DNA from: Rickettsiales bacterium
GTDB lineage: Bacteria > Pseudomonadota > Alphaproteobacteria > TMED109
DNA length: 14,351 nt
Assembly (NCBI GenBank): GCA_002689905.1
Contig: NZIN01000054.1
Location: 1-14,351 of the forward strand
Reading direction: 5' to 3'
Part shown: one piece after another, positions 1-7,495 of the stretch
Numbering within the stretch: position 1 is the first letter of the stretch
Layout of the letters: each line of letters opens with the position of its first letter
The notes under the pieces: model-generated
What the model saw: only the letters and a program-made list of their open reading frames with translations
Told to the model about the DNA's origin: nothing
Database searches by the model: none
Program-made: the position numbers and the translations under genes

Positions 1-1076
1 TTATTCCATTTTTTATATATATCAATAACAGCTCTAAATACTTTATCTCTACTAGATTGTTCTTTTGAAGATATGAGTAAGACACAAATTCCTTTTGCAT
101 CAAAGAATATTTCTTCAACTTTTTTCATTACATCTTTTTCTCTTAGATTCTTATCATCTATTAAATCCCACTTATTAAATATTAATAATATAGACCTTCC
201 CTCTTGAATAATATAATTAGATAATGTTATATCCTGACTTGAGATACCCTTTACAGCATCAATTATTAATATAGCACAATTTGCATATCTTATCTCTTTT
301 CTAGAAAAATAGGCAGATGCCTTTTCTATATTATAGTTAATTTTATTTTTTCTTCTAAGCCCAGCAGTATCAATCAATTGAAAAAAATTATTTTTGTAGT
401 TTATTTCAGTTAATATTGAATCTCTAGTAGTTCCTGAGACTGGGGCAGTAATAACTCTATCATCTGCACATAATAAATTATATAGTGTAGACTTTCCTAC
501 ATTTGGCTGGCCTACTATAGAGATTCTTATAGAGTTTTTTTTTTTAAAACTACTATTATCAGACTTAATATTAGTTTTTGGTATTTTATCTTTTATCACA
601 TTATAGATGGAATTTATTGCACTCCTACTAATAGCTGAAATCTTTATATACTCTCCAACTCCAAAATCATTTAATGTATATTCATTATTTTTAGAATCTT
701 TTAACTCTGATTTATTAGCTACTAGAATAATATCATTAAGCCTTCTTCTTATTAAACTCCAACATGCTAAATCCTCTGAGGTAAAACTTATGCTAATATC
801 TACTACAAATAAGATCAAATGAGCCTTATCTATCAGTGAATTAATTGTTCTATTAGTTTTGTTGCTTATTTCACTTTTCTTGGTAGTGTAACCTGCCGTA
901 TCTATTAAATTAAATTCAATATCATGTAAAACACATTTTGATATTTGATAATCACGAGTTAATCCATACTCATCTCCAGTTATTGCTTCTTTTTTACCTA
1001 TTAGAGTATTAAATAAAGTAGATTTTCCAACGTTTGGTCTTCCTATAATTAATATAAAGTTTTTAAAATCACTCAA
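1..1076 (-). CDS. der: Ribosome-assembly GTPase Der/EngA (C-terminus cut by window edge)
   Basis: Der is a cytoplasmic GTPase with two G domains in tandem that acts in maturation of the 50S ribosomal subunit. I read 358 residues; the rest, mainly the C-terminal KH-like domain, lies past the left edge. Domain 1 has the P-loop GRPNVGKS (12-19), the LTRD switch (39-42), DTAG (59-62) and NKSE (121-124). Domain 2 has GQPNVGKS (189-196), TTRD (216-219), DTAGLRRK (236-243) and NKWD (301-304). NKxE instead of NKxD in domain 1 is what I remember of alphaproteobacterial Der. The start is inferred as TTG at 1076, because no ATG precedes the first P-loop. A GGAG lies 12 bases upstream, which is rather far. 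The TTG overlaps the bamB stop by 8 bases, so translation is probably coupled. Both G domains are in one frame with no break. Confidence 0.96.
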   Translation of the reverse strand, partial: MSDFKNFILIIGRPNVGKSTLFNTLIGKKEAITGDEYGLTRDYQISKCVLHDIEFNLIDTAGYTTKKSEISNKTNRTINSLIDKAHLILFVVDISISFTSEDLACWSLIRRRLNDIILVANKSELKDSKNNEYTLNDFGVGEYIKISAISRSAINSIYNVIKDKIPKTNIKSDNSSFKKKNSIRISIVGQPNVGKSTLYNLLCADDRVITAPVSGTTRDSILTEINYKNNFFQLIDTAGLRRKNKINYNIEKASAYFSRKEIRYANCAILIIDAVKGISSQDITLSNYIIQEGRSILLIFNKWDLIDDKNLREKDVMKKVEEIFFDAKGICVLLISSKEQSSRDKVFRAVIDIYKKWN

Positions 1077-2391
1077 TTGAAACTACAGCTCCATTTTTAA
1101 GCATTAAATATAATTTACCCCCTACAACTAGAGGACTAGTCGTAGGGAAGCTTGGCATTTTCTTTATAGATAGAATTGAGCCATTAAAAGGATCGATAAT
1201 TATTAGTTTTTTTTCGCCGCCTACGATTATTAATTTACTATTTATCAATATAGGAGCCATCCATCTGTATCTATATTGATCAGAAAGACCTTCATCAATA
1301 TTAAGTGACCATTTAACACCGCCATCAATGATATTTAGGCAAATTAATTCTTTATTTTTATTAATTATAAAAATATTATTTCCATTTACAGCAGGTGTCT
1401 GTGTAGAAAAAATGTCTTTTGTCCAAAATTTATTTCCTGTCTTTTTATTGATTGCTGATAGTTTTCCTACAGCGCTTGTCATGAATACCATATCCCTTTT
1501 AATTACAGGGAAGGCATCAATATCAGTAAAAGTATTAGTGGTTTCCTTTACTTCAAGGTCAATAAAACTATTTCTCCATATTTCTCTACCGTTATTTAGA
1601 TTTAAGGCAAAGAAATCACCATTTGAATATGGAACAATTACGATATTTTCATCTATGGCTACTTTGGGACTGCTCATTAGTGTAGTGTTATTAAATAGCC
1701 CTTGATGCTCCCATAACAAGTCTCCACTTTCTGCATTTAAAGCATAAAGCTTATTGCCTAAAGTCAAAGATAATAACTTATTATCATAAATAGTTGGTGA
1801 GGATCTAAGTGCAGATTCTATATCTTTCACCCATATTACTTCTCCAGATTCTATATCTAGGCTTATGATTTGTCTATAGGGCGAATTAATAATTAATGTA
1901 TCTTTATAGATAGCTAAACCTCCGCCAATATCATGATTTTTTTCACCCTCTGATGATATATTTTTTTTCCAAATGATTCTTTTTTCTATTAAGTCAAATG
2001 AAATAACATTACTTTTAGCATCTAAGAAAAATATATTATTTTTATAAATAACTGGCTGAGTTAAGATCTTACTATTTTTAGTTTCCCCTTTACCAGAAAC
2101 TAATGTTTTAAAAACTTCTAATTTAGAATCCGATAAATGATTTATAGAAAGATGATTAGCAGAGCTATTACTCTGCAACCAATCTGACGTAGTTGAAGAT
2201 TCATCCAAAACTACTTCAATTTTTGATTTAAGAATAGGAATATTTTCATTATTTTCTTCTTTTAAAATAGCTATTCTTTTACCTGGGAGTTTAAATTTTT
2301 TTTTTTCAAACCCTAAGAATTCTCTTGTACCACAGCCAGTAAGTACAACTATGCTAATTAAAAAAAAAAAATATTTAACTGTCTTTTTCAT
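1069..2391 (-). CDS. bamB: Outer-membrane assembly lipoprotein BamB
   Basis: BamB is the beta-propeller lipoprotein of the BAM complex, which folds outer-membrane beta-barrel proteins; it sits on the periplasmic face of the outer membrane. The 440-residue product starts with a lipoprotein signal: MKKTVKY, a hydrophobic stretch, then the lipobox LTGC with the lipidated Cys at 20. A linker containing LPGKRIAIL follows, as in other alphaproteobacterial BamB. Next come several PQQ-type blades such as ESGEVIWVKDIES, ESGDLLWEHQGL, NNGREIWRNSF and KTGNKFWTKDIF. The frame extends upstream to a TTG at 2412, but the ATG at 2391 puts the signal peptide at the N-terminus and is preferred. It overlaps the upstream TPR gene by 17 bases and the downstream der by 8, so the three are very likely co-translated. 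Confidence 0.93.
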   Translation of the reverse strand: MKKTVKYFFFLISIVVLTGCGTREFLGFEKKKFKLPGKRIAILKEENNENIPILKSKIEVVLDESSTTSDWLQSNSSANHLSINHLSDSKLEVFKTLVSGKGETKNSKILTQPVIYKNNIFFLDAKSNVISFDLIEKRIIWKKNISSEGEKNHDIGGGLAIYKDTLIINSPYRQIISLDIESGEVIWVKDIESALRSSPTIYDNKLLSLTLGNKLYALNAESGDLLWEHQGLFNNTTLMSSPKVAIDENIVIVPYSNGDFFALNLNNGREIWRNSFIDLEVKETTNTFTDIDAFPVIKRDMVFMTSAVGKLSAINKKTGNKFWTKDIFSTQTPAVNGNNIFIINKNKELICLNIIDGGVKWSLNIDEGLSDQYRYRWMAPILINSKLIIVGGEKKLIIIDPFNGSILSIKKMPSFPTTSPLVVGGKLYLMLKNGAVVSIE

Positions 2392-3034
2392 AATACAATG
2401 TAATACTATCAATCATCTCTAAAGCTCTATTCTTAATAGGCATACTAGCTTGTTGGTTATTTACAATTTTATTAAAGTTTTTTAATGCATTATCATATTC
2501 TTTTTTTGAAAAATATAAATGCCCTCTTAATTCATGAGCTAATAGTGCCCACATTCCGCTGTAAGAAAGTAATTCTCCAATATGAAAATTAAAATTTTCA
2601 ATATTATTTTGCTCAAGATAGACTTGCGCATAATAATAATCTAATACTTTATTCATATCGTTATTAGACTTTGTATTTTTTTTTATGATATCAAGGGATT
2701 TCAAAGCCTCTACATAATTTTTACTCTCGAAACTTAATTTAAATACTAATAAATTAGACAATTTTTGATAGTTCTTATTATTTAGCTTAGCTAATTTTTT
2801 AAGTTCGTCTTTTGCCCTATTTGGATCTTCATCTATAATAGATAAGATTTTTATATAATAGTCAGAAATCGTAATAACTTCTTTCTTTTTGTAATTAGAA
2901 TAAAAAGTGATAGTTAAACTAACTAAAACTAATAAAATAATTGTAGAAATTATCCAAACTTTAAATTTATAAAATAAACCTTTAATTTTCTCTAAATAAA
3001 CCTCATTATTTATATTATCAAATGGATCACTCAA
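2375..3034 (-). CDS. YfgM-like TPR inner-membrane protein
   Basis: This 219-residue protein has a short cytoplasmic N-terminus, one membrane anchor at about 26-45 (VWIISTIILLVLVSLTITFY) and a helical TPR-type periplasmic part. The TPR part is recognisable in YYAQVYLEQNNIENFNF and LRGHLYFSKKEYDNALKNF. It resembles the YfgM/DUF2133 group, whose E. coli member is an ancillary SecYEG-associated protein linked to periplasmic chaperones. In alphaproteobacteria such a gene usually precedes bamB and der, as here. The start is TTG at 3034: there is no upstream ATG in frame and an AAGAGG Shine-Dalgarno lies 8 bases before it. The N-terminal sequence MSDPF matches the usual MSDxF beginning of the alphaproteobacterial family. 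First gene of the der block, divergent from the hydrolase at 3111. Confidence 0.85.
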   Translation of the reverse strand: MSDPFDNINNEVYLEKIKGLFYKFKVWIISTIILLVLVSLTITFYSNYKKKEVITISDYYIKILSIIDEDPNRAKDELKKLAKLNNKNYQKLSNLLVFKLSFESKNYVEALKSLDIIKKNTKSNNDMNKVLDYYYAQVYLEQNNIENFNFHIGELLSYSGMWALLAHELRGHLYFSKKEYDNALKNFNKIVNNQQASMPIKNRALEMIDSITLYYEKDS

Positions 3035-3042
3035 AACTATTA

Positions 3043-3048
3043 CCTCTT
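3043..3048 (-). promoter_or_regulatory. Shine-Dalgarno deciding the TTG start of the TPR gene
   Basis: On the minus strand AAGAGG sits 8 bases before TTG at 3034. Most genes in this window lack a visible ribosome-binding site, so this clear one supports the unusual TTG start of the TPR gene. Confidence 0.6.
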
Positions 3049-3076
3049 ATAATTTATTTAATTTATATATTTTTAA

Positions 3077-3104
3077 TTGTATGATAATACATTGAATCTA
3101 TAAA
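3077..3104 (+). promoter_or_regulatory. Putative sigma-70 promoter, leaderless arrangement
   Basis: TTGTAT at 3077-3082 and TATAAA at 3099-3104 are separated by 16 bases. The ATG of the hydrolase is at 3111, 6 bases after the -10 element, which is where transcription would be expected to start. No Shine-Dalgarno is visible; the ATG is preceded by a run of A. The region is AT-rich, so a chance match is possible, and GATAAT at 3083 is an alternative -10. Confidence 0.35.
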
Positions 3105-3110
3105 AAAAAA

Positions 3111-3956
3111 ATGAAAATTTTTGTTAATAATGTAAATATTTCCTATTCTATTACAGGCAAAGGCCTGCCTTTATTACTTCTTCATGGCTACCCCCAAACC
3201 AAAATAATGTGGAGGAAAGTCATTCCCTATCTTTCAAAGCATTTTACAGTTGTTTCATCTGACATAAGAGGTTATGGAGATAGCGATAAACCATCTTCTA
3301 ATAATACTAATACTACCTATTCAAAGAGACAGATGGCTAAAGATCAGATACTGTTAATGAGAAAATTAGGTTTTGATAAATTTTATTGTGTAGGACATGA
3401 TAGAGGAGCAAGAGTATTTCATAGAGCTATACTTGATTTTCCAGAAAAAATAAAAAAGTTAGTTTTAATCGATATAGTTCCAACTTTACATATTTATAAT
3501 AATTTAAATAAATCTATTGCAGATAGTTTTTTTCATTGGTTTTTTCTTTCACAAAAAAAGCCATTTCCTGAAAATATTATCTATAATAACAAAGAATTCT
3601 ATGTAAAGAGTATGTTAGGAAGATTAAGTGATACAAATCAATTTTTAGAGGAAAACATTATTCAAACTTATATTAAAAAGTTTACATATAAATCTATACA
3701 AGCAACTTGTGAAGACTATAGAGCAGGAGCTGGCATCGATCTCATGCATCATAGGAACGATAAAGCCAAAATAAATTGTCCAACATTAATCCTTTGGGGG
3801 AAAAATAGTCTAGTGGGGAAAAACTTTAAGCCCTTAGAAGTTTGGAAAAAATATGCTCAAAATTTAGAGGGGTTTCCGTTAAATGGAGGTCACTATCTTC
3901 CTGAAGAAACTCCTACAGAAGTGGCTAAAAAAATATTAAATTTTTTTTTAAAATAA
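3111..3956 (+). CDS. Alpha/beta hydrolase, haloacetate (fluoroacetate) dehalogenase-like
   Basis: This 281-residue cytoplasmic alpha/beta hydrolase closely follows the fluoroacetate dehalogenase pattern. That enzyme displaces halide from haloacetate with an Asp nucleophile, giving glycolate. Visible: LLLLHGYPQT (21-30, oxyanion region), DIRGYGDSD, and GHDRGAR with nucleophile D97 and the carboxylate-binding pair R98/R101. The acid is D121 in LIDIVPT. H142-W143 and Y203 (in CEDYRAGA) match the three halide-pocket residues. The base is H261 in GHYLPEE. Comparison is with the Rhodopseudomonas enzyme from memory (D110, R111, R114, D134, H155, W156, Y219, H280). Length fits, though it lacks the roughly 15 residues that precede the fold there. 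Soluble epoxide hydrolases share the fold but use a Tyr lid pair. Substrate is inferred; chloro- or other 2-haloacids are equally possible. It ends 6 bases before the convergent SDR gene. Confidence 0.85.
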   Translation: MKIFVNNVNISYSITGKGLPLLLLHGYPQTKIMWRKVIPYLSKHFTVVSSDIRGYGDSDKPSSNNTNTTYSKRQMAKDQILLMRKLGFDKFYCVGHDRGARVFHRAILDFPEKIKKLVLIDIVPTLHIYNNLNKSIADSFFHWFFLSQKKPFPENIIYNNKEFYVKSMLGRLSDTNQFLEENIIQTYIKKFTYKSIQATCEDYRAGAGIDLMHHRNDKAKINCPTLILWGKNSLVGKNFKPLEVWKKYAQNLEGFPLNGGHYLPEETPTEVAKKILNFFLK

Positions 3957-3962
3957 GGTTTT

Positions 3963-4754
3963 CTACCCTCTTCCAATAAATGGCATTTTATTAGCCATAA
4001 TTGTTAAATTCAGAATGTTTGTATCTAACGGTAGTTTTAATATATTAACAACTGTTTTTGCTACATTTTCAGCATCCATAGTAGCTTCTTTTAATACTTT
4101 ACCACTTGGCTGGATTACTCCACTTTTAAATGATCTTGTTAGAGCTGTTTCTGCATTTCCAATATCAATCTGACTACATAATATATTATCATTTCTTCCA
4201 TCTAAAGATATACTTTTAGTAAGCCCAGTAATTGCATGTTTCGATGTAGTATAAGCAGTGGTTCCCGGTCTAGGACCGAATGCAGAAATGGAACCATTAT
4301 TAATTATTCTTCCTCCTTTAGGTTTTTGCTCTTTCATTATTTTGTATGAATATTTAGCACATAAAAACATACCATTTATGTTTGTATCAATTACTTTTTT
4401 CCAATCCTTAAATTTTATTTTATCTATTGTACTAGCTTCTATTCCTATTCCTGCATTATTGAATAATAAGTCTAATCTTCCATATTTTTTTTGAATATGA
4501 ATAAATAGTTTTCTAACATCACTTTCTTTCGAAACATCACATTTGATGATATGACAACTTCCAATATTATTTTTTTTTATTGATTGTTGCTTTGTAATAA
4601 TTAGATTTTCTTTTTTTCTTCCTACTAAATAAACATCAAGTCCTTCTTTTGCCAGAGCTAACGCAACAGCCTTTCCTATTCCTGAACCAGCTCCTGTAAC
4701 TATTGCTACCTTATTGTTATTTGTTTTTTTTTTCAACCTGATCACCAAAAGCAT
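3963..4754 (-). CDS. Short-chain dehydrogenase/reductase (SDR)
   Basis: Classical SDR of 263 residues using NAD(P)(H) to interconvert an alcohol and a ketone; the substrate cannot be read from the sequence. The Rossmann fold begins VAIVTGAGSGIG (16-27) and continues with CDV (72-74) and NNAG (99-102). The catalytic residues are N125, S155 in NNGSISAFG, and Y168/K172 in YTTSK. R46 in LVGRKK after beta-2 would favour NADP(H), but weakly. The ATG at 4754 overlaps the Fe-S subunit gene by 38 bases. A TTG at 4736 would give a more typical short N-terminus and is a real alternative. As last gene of the flavoprotein/Fe-S operon it probably acts in the same pathway, for example oxidising or reducing a hydroxy or keto acid made by its neighbours; this is inference from position only. 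Confidence 0.9.
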   Translation of the reverse strand: MLLVIRLKKKTNNNKVAIVTGAGSGIGKAVALALAKEGLDVYLVGRKKENLIITKQQSIKKNNIGSCHIIKCDVSKESDVRKLFIHIQKKYGRLDLLFNNAGIGIEASTIDKIKFKDWKKVIDTNINGMFLCAKYSYKIMKEQKPKGGRIINNGSISAFGPRPGTTAYTTSKHAITGLTKSISLDGRNDNILCSQIDIGNAETALTRSFKSGVIQPSGKVLKEATMDAENVAKTVVNILKLPLDTNILNLTIMANKMPFIGRG

Positions 4755-5448
4755 TCTTAATAAGAGGCTTAATTACTTCATCTTTAAGATTAATTCCTAC
4801 TCCACACTTAATTTTTAGATTATTATATTCTCGCCTATATGTCTCAAGCCCTAGCTCTTTTGCCTTATTTATTATTTTTATCTTTTCACTATCTGGAGTA
4901 AGTGGATCCATATATAAACGTTGTAACTTTAAGAAAGAAAAAGGGTTTCCAAATAAAAATGCATCGTTACCATCTTTAATTTCTAAATCATTTTTCTTAT
5001 GCAATGGGCAACCATCTAAGCAAGCATAACATTCTATACAGGCTGTTAGGTTATGGTATGACAAATCAGCCTCAACATTTAAGTTATTTTTTGAAGAAAT
5101 ATTATTATACTCTTTCATTTGTCTGGCGATTCCATCTCTTTTAACTATAAAGTCTTTAACGACAGGTAAAGTAGCAATAGGACTTAGCGTATCTCCTTCT
5201 TTTACTCTTGCTCTGCAAGCTAACCTTGGTTTATCATTTACATCAATGGTGCATACACCACAGTTTCTTGCTCTACAGCCATATCTAAAAGCAATATCTT
5301 CTAAATGTTCTTCTTGGACTTGTAACAAGACATCTAATGCCATAGGCCTTTCATTTTCGAACCTTTTAATATATTGGTAATCTACTATTTTTTTCTCTTG
5401 TTTCCTTTGTAACTTTAATTTTATATTTAATTTTTTTTGATTTTCCAT
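4717..5448 (-). CDS. Fe-S subunit of an Sdh/Frd-like oxidoreductase, lacking the third-cluster cysteines
   Basis: This 243-residue electron-transfer partner of the flavoprotein encoded 18 bases upstream resembles SdhB/FrdB. The N-terminal plant-type ferredoxin domain has C58-x4-C63-x2-C66-x11-C78, the [2Fe-2S] pattern of SdhB. The C-terminal domain has C137-x2-C140-x2-C143-x3-C147-P. In SdhB the last of these four belongs to the [3Fe-4S] cluster, and a later Cys-x5-Cys-x3-Cys completes both clusters. Here that region reads KCGVGINLKDEVIKP with only C215; the other two cysteines are absent. The protein could hold one ferredoxin-like [4Fe-4S] cluster using C137, C140, C143 and C147, and no [3Fe-4S]. 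No quinone-site or anchor-subunit gene is present. ATG start, no visible Shine-Dalgarno. The family assignment is sure; the partner acceptor is not known. Confidence 0.9.
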   Translation of the reverse strand: MENQKKLNIKLKLQRKQEKKIVDYQYIKRFENERPMALDVLLQVQEEHLEDIAFRYGCRARNCGVCTIDVNDKPRLACRARVKEGDTLSPIATLPVVKDFIVKRDGIARQMKEYNNISSKNNLNVEADLSYHNLTACIECYACLDGCPLHKKNDLEIKDGNDAFLFGNPFSFLKLQRLYMDPLTPDSEKIKIINKAKELGLETYRREYNNLKIKCGVGINLKDEVIKPLIKNAFGDQVEKKNK

Positions 5449-5466
5449 TTTATTTTTAACCTATAT

Positions 5467-7422
5467 TCATATTTTATTGAGGTTTTCTCCTGGAGCAGCT
5501 GATGTACTTCCTGGCTCAATTTCTATTGGTTTATTGAATAATTTTTTATATTTTTTTTCAATAATTATGTCACTTATATTTTCAGGTAAATATCTTAAGA
5601 TTCTAGCTTTCATTAGTCTAAATTTTTCAGAAAGTTTATAAAGTACTATTCTTTTTATAGGAGTTCTTTCTCTATTAATTTTAAAAGCTTGGTAACTATT
5701 TTGATTGTTAATCTTTACTAAAGTAGAATAAGGTTTAGATAAAAGACTAGAGGTTTTTTTATCTAACCTGACGTGCCCTCCAACACTTTTATCTCTTTTC
5801 AAAGAAGCCAGAGTTACAGCTTTGGCTGTGTCTATCATATTTTTTAGTTCTACCATATCAATAAATTGCTGGTTCCATATTTTATCTTCTGGAATATTTA
5901 CTTTCTCCAATTTTAATTCAAGCTTACTTAGATAAGAAAGCATTTTTTTTAATTTTTTTTCTGTTCTAGCCGGCCCTATATTATCCCAACATTTTTTTTG
6001 TAATTCTAATTTAAGCTTATAAACTTTTAGTTTACCATTTCTACTGAACATTTTTTCATAATAACTATAATGCTCATGAAAAAAGTCTCTGTGATTTTTG
6101 GCTTTAAATTTTTTAACATTTTCTGCAGCTGACTTTCCAGCTCTATATCCAAATACTGCTAGCTCTGTTAGTGACGTTGAGCCTAGCCTGTTTGCGCCAA
6201 ATAAACCACCCATTGCTTGACCAGCAGCATATAATCCTTTTATGATTTTAGGATTGTTTAAATCTTTATCACTTTGATAAACTCTAGCATTTTCGTCTAC
6301 TCTTATTCCCCCCATGCTATAATGAGCGCCAGGTCTTACTTCCCATGGTATTTCAGCTTTGCCAGCCTGTTTTCCTAATGCTTGTCTTGCGTTATTGTAA
6401 GCAGAAGGCAAAGCACTTTGTAAATATTTCATAAAATACTTTCCTGACCTAGGAGCAGATTTATTTTTAGTCATGTCTAAGTATGCTCCTCCATTAGGAC
6501 TTCCTCTTCCATCTTCTACTGCTCTCATTATCGCTTCTGAACATTCTGCTCTTGTTCTAAGATAAACACTATCTAAAATAACCTTGTTATTTTTATCTTT
6601 AAGAACACCAAGAAAACTAGCTGTTGATGGCTCTCCTGCTAATAAACCTTCATAAGAAGGAGGAGATGCTAAACAAAATGGTAGAAATTGAATTTGCTCC
6701 ATATCTAATAAATCAGCTCCAGCTCTAATTGCTAATGCATAGCTATCCCCAGTATTTCCTCTCATTGTATCTGTTTTAGGAAAAAAAAGAGTTGATAATC
6801 CTCCTGAAGCTATTACTACAGATGGAGATTTTATAAATAATAACTTGCCTCTAATCGCATCGTATACAATACCTCCTAATACATTTGAAATATTATCTTC
6901 TCCTGTTTCTTTAACTACTTCTAAAAACCAACTGTCTTCAAAATATCTTACGTTTTTATATTTTATTATTGTATCCCAATTAGTATGCCCAAAAGCAATT
7001 CCACTATTTTTATGCCCAACTGATCTAGATTTATTATGTCCTCCCATAGCAATAGCTAAAGTCTTTGGTTTATTATTTAGTTTATTTATTGAAGGTCTTA
7101 AACCATTAACTCTTAGACGATCATATGCACTTTTACTATCATTAGCAAAAGCTGCCGTTATTTTTTTATCAGGTAAATCTGCTCCAGCCAATTTAATATT
7201 TTCTGACAGCACTTCTTTGCTATCAGTTTCATCTCCCGCCTGTCTCACTGTCATAACTCCTTCACATATTTTTGTATCTGAAGAGCTTAAAGGATCTTTT
7301 GAAATAACTATAACTTCAAGTCCCTCTTCAGCAGCAGCCTGTGTTGCTTGACTTCCTGTACCCCCTGATCCTATTATAAGAACATCACACTCTAAATTTT
7401 CTATATAATCAATATTATTCAT
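5467..7422 (-). CDS. Succinate dehydrogenase/fumarate reductase-like flavoprotein subunit, altered active site
   Basis: FAD-binding oxidoreductase of 651 residues from the SdhA/FrdA/L-aspartate oxidase family. The dinucleotide motif is DVLIIGSGGTG (13-23), and AGQAMGGLFGANRLGSTSL (400-418) is the second FAD signature. HYSMGG (367-372) and R412 in GANRLGS correspond to substrate-binding His and Arg of SdhA. Two hallmark residues differ. Where SdhA has SHT, with the His that carries covalent FAD, this protein has SDT (48-50), so FAD is presumably non-covalent. The catalytic HPTG that follows the MIQF stretch reads QFLPF, with L247 for His. The C-terminal helical part, about residues 430-651, is longer and more basic than the core. 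The frame extends to TTG at 7431 (adding three residues), but the ATG at 7422 is preferred. First gene of the operon with the Fe-S subunit and SDR. Substrate unknown; probably not a standard succinate dehydrogenase. Confidence 0.9.
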   Translation of the reverse strand: MNNIDYIENLECDVLIIGSGGTGSQATQAAAEEGLEVIVISKDPLSSSDTKICEGVMTVRQAGDETDSKEVLSENIKLAGADLPDKKITAAFANDSKSAYDRLRVNGLRPSINKLNNKPKTLAIAMGGHNKSRSVGHKNSGIAFGHTNWDTIIKYKNVRYFEDSWFLEVVKETGEDNISNVLGGIVYDAIRGKLLFIKSPSVVIASGGLSTLFFPKTDTMRGNTGDSYALAIRAGADLLDMEQIQFLPFCLASPPSYEGLLAGEPSTASFLGVLKDKNNKVILDSVYLRTRAECSEAIMRAVEDGRGSPNGGAYLDMTKNKSAPRSGKYFMKYLQSALPSAYNNARQALGKQAGKAEIPWEVRPGAHYSMGGIRVDENARVYQSDKDLNNPKIIKGLYAAGQAMGGLFGANRLGSTSLTELAVFGYRAGKSAAENVKKFKAKNHRDFFHEHYSYYEKMFSRNGKLKVYKLKLELQKKCWDNIGPARTEKKLKKMLSYLSKLELKLEKVNIPEDKIWNQQFIDMVELKNMIDTAKAVTLASLKRDKSVGGHVRLDKKTSSLLSKPYSTLVKINNQNSYQAFKINRERTPIKRIVLYKLSEKFRLMKARILRYLPENISDIIIEKKYKKLFNKPIEIEPGSTSAAPGENLNKI

Positions 7423-7460
7423 TGATTTCAATGCTTAATACAAAACTTTTAAAAATATTT

Positions 7461-7488
7461 TTGAAAATTTTCATTATTTTATTATAAT
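7461..7488 (+). promoter_or_regulatory. Sigma-70-like promoter of the aldo/keto reductase, leaderless arrangement
   Basis: TTGAAA (7461-7466) and a perfect TATAAT (7483-7488) are 16 bases apart. The aldo/keto reductase ATG begins at 7496, eight bases after the -10 element ends, which is about the expected transcription start. No Shine-Dalgarno exists between them. This is the best promoter in the window and suggests a leaderless or nearly leaderless mRNA. The same 74-base divergent gap must also hold the promoter of the flavoprotein operon; TATTAA on the minus strand at 7435-7440 is a weak candidate for it. Confidence 0.6.
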
Positions 7489-7495
7489 ATAATTT

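Noticed and set aside
6845..7351. Open frame on the plus strand opposite the flavoprotein, 168 codons.
   Set aside because: It is antisense to a clear, conserved gene and its translation shows no domain; it is a shadow frame, as are the similar frames at 1328-1705 and 4258-4494.
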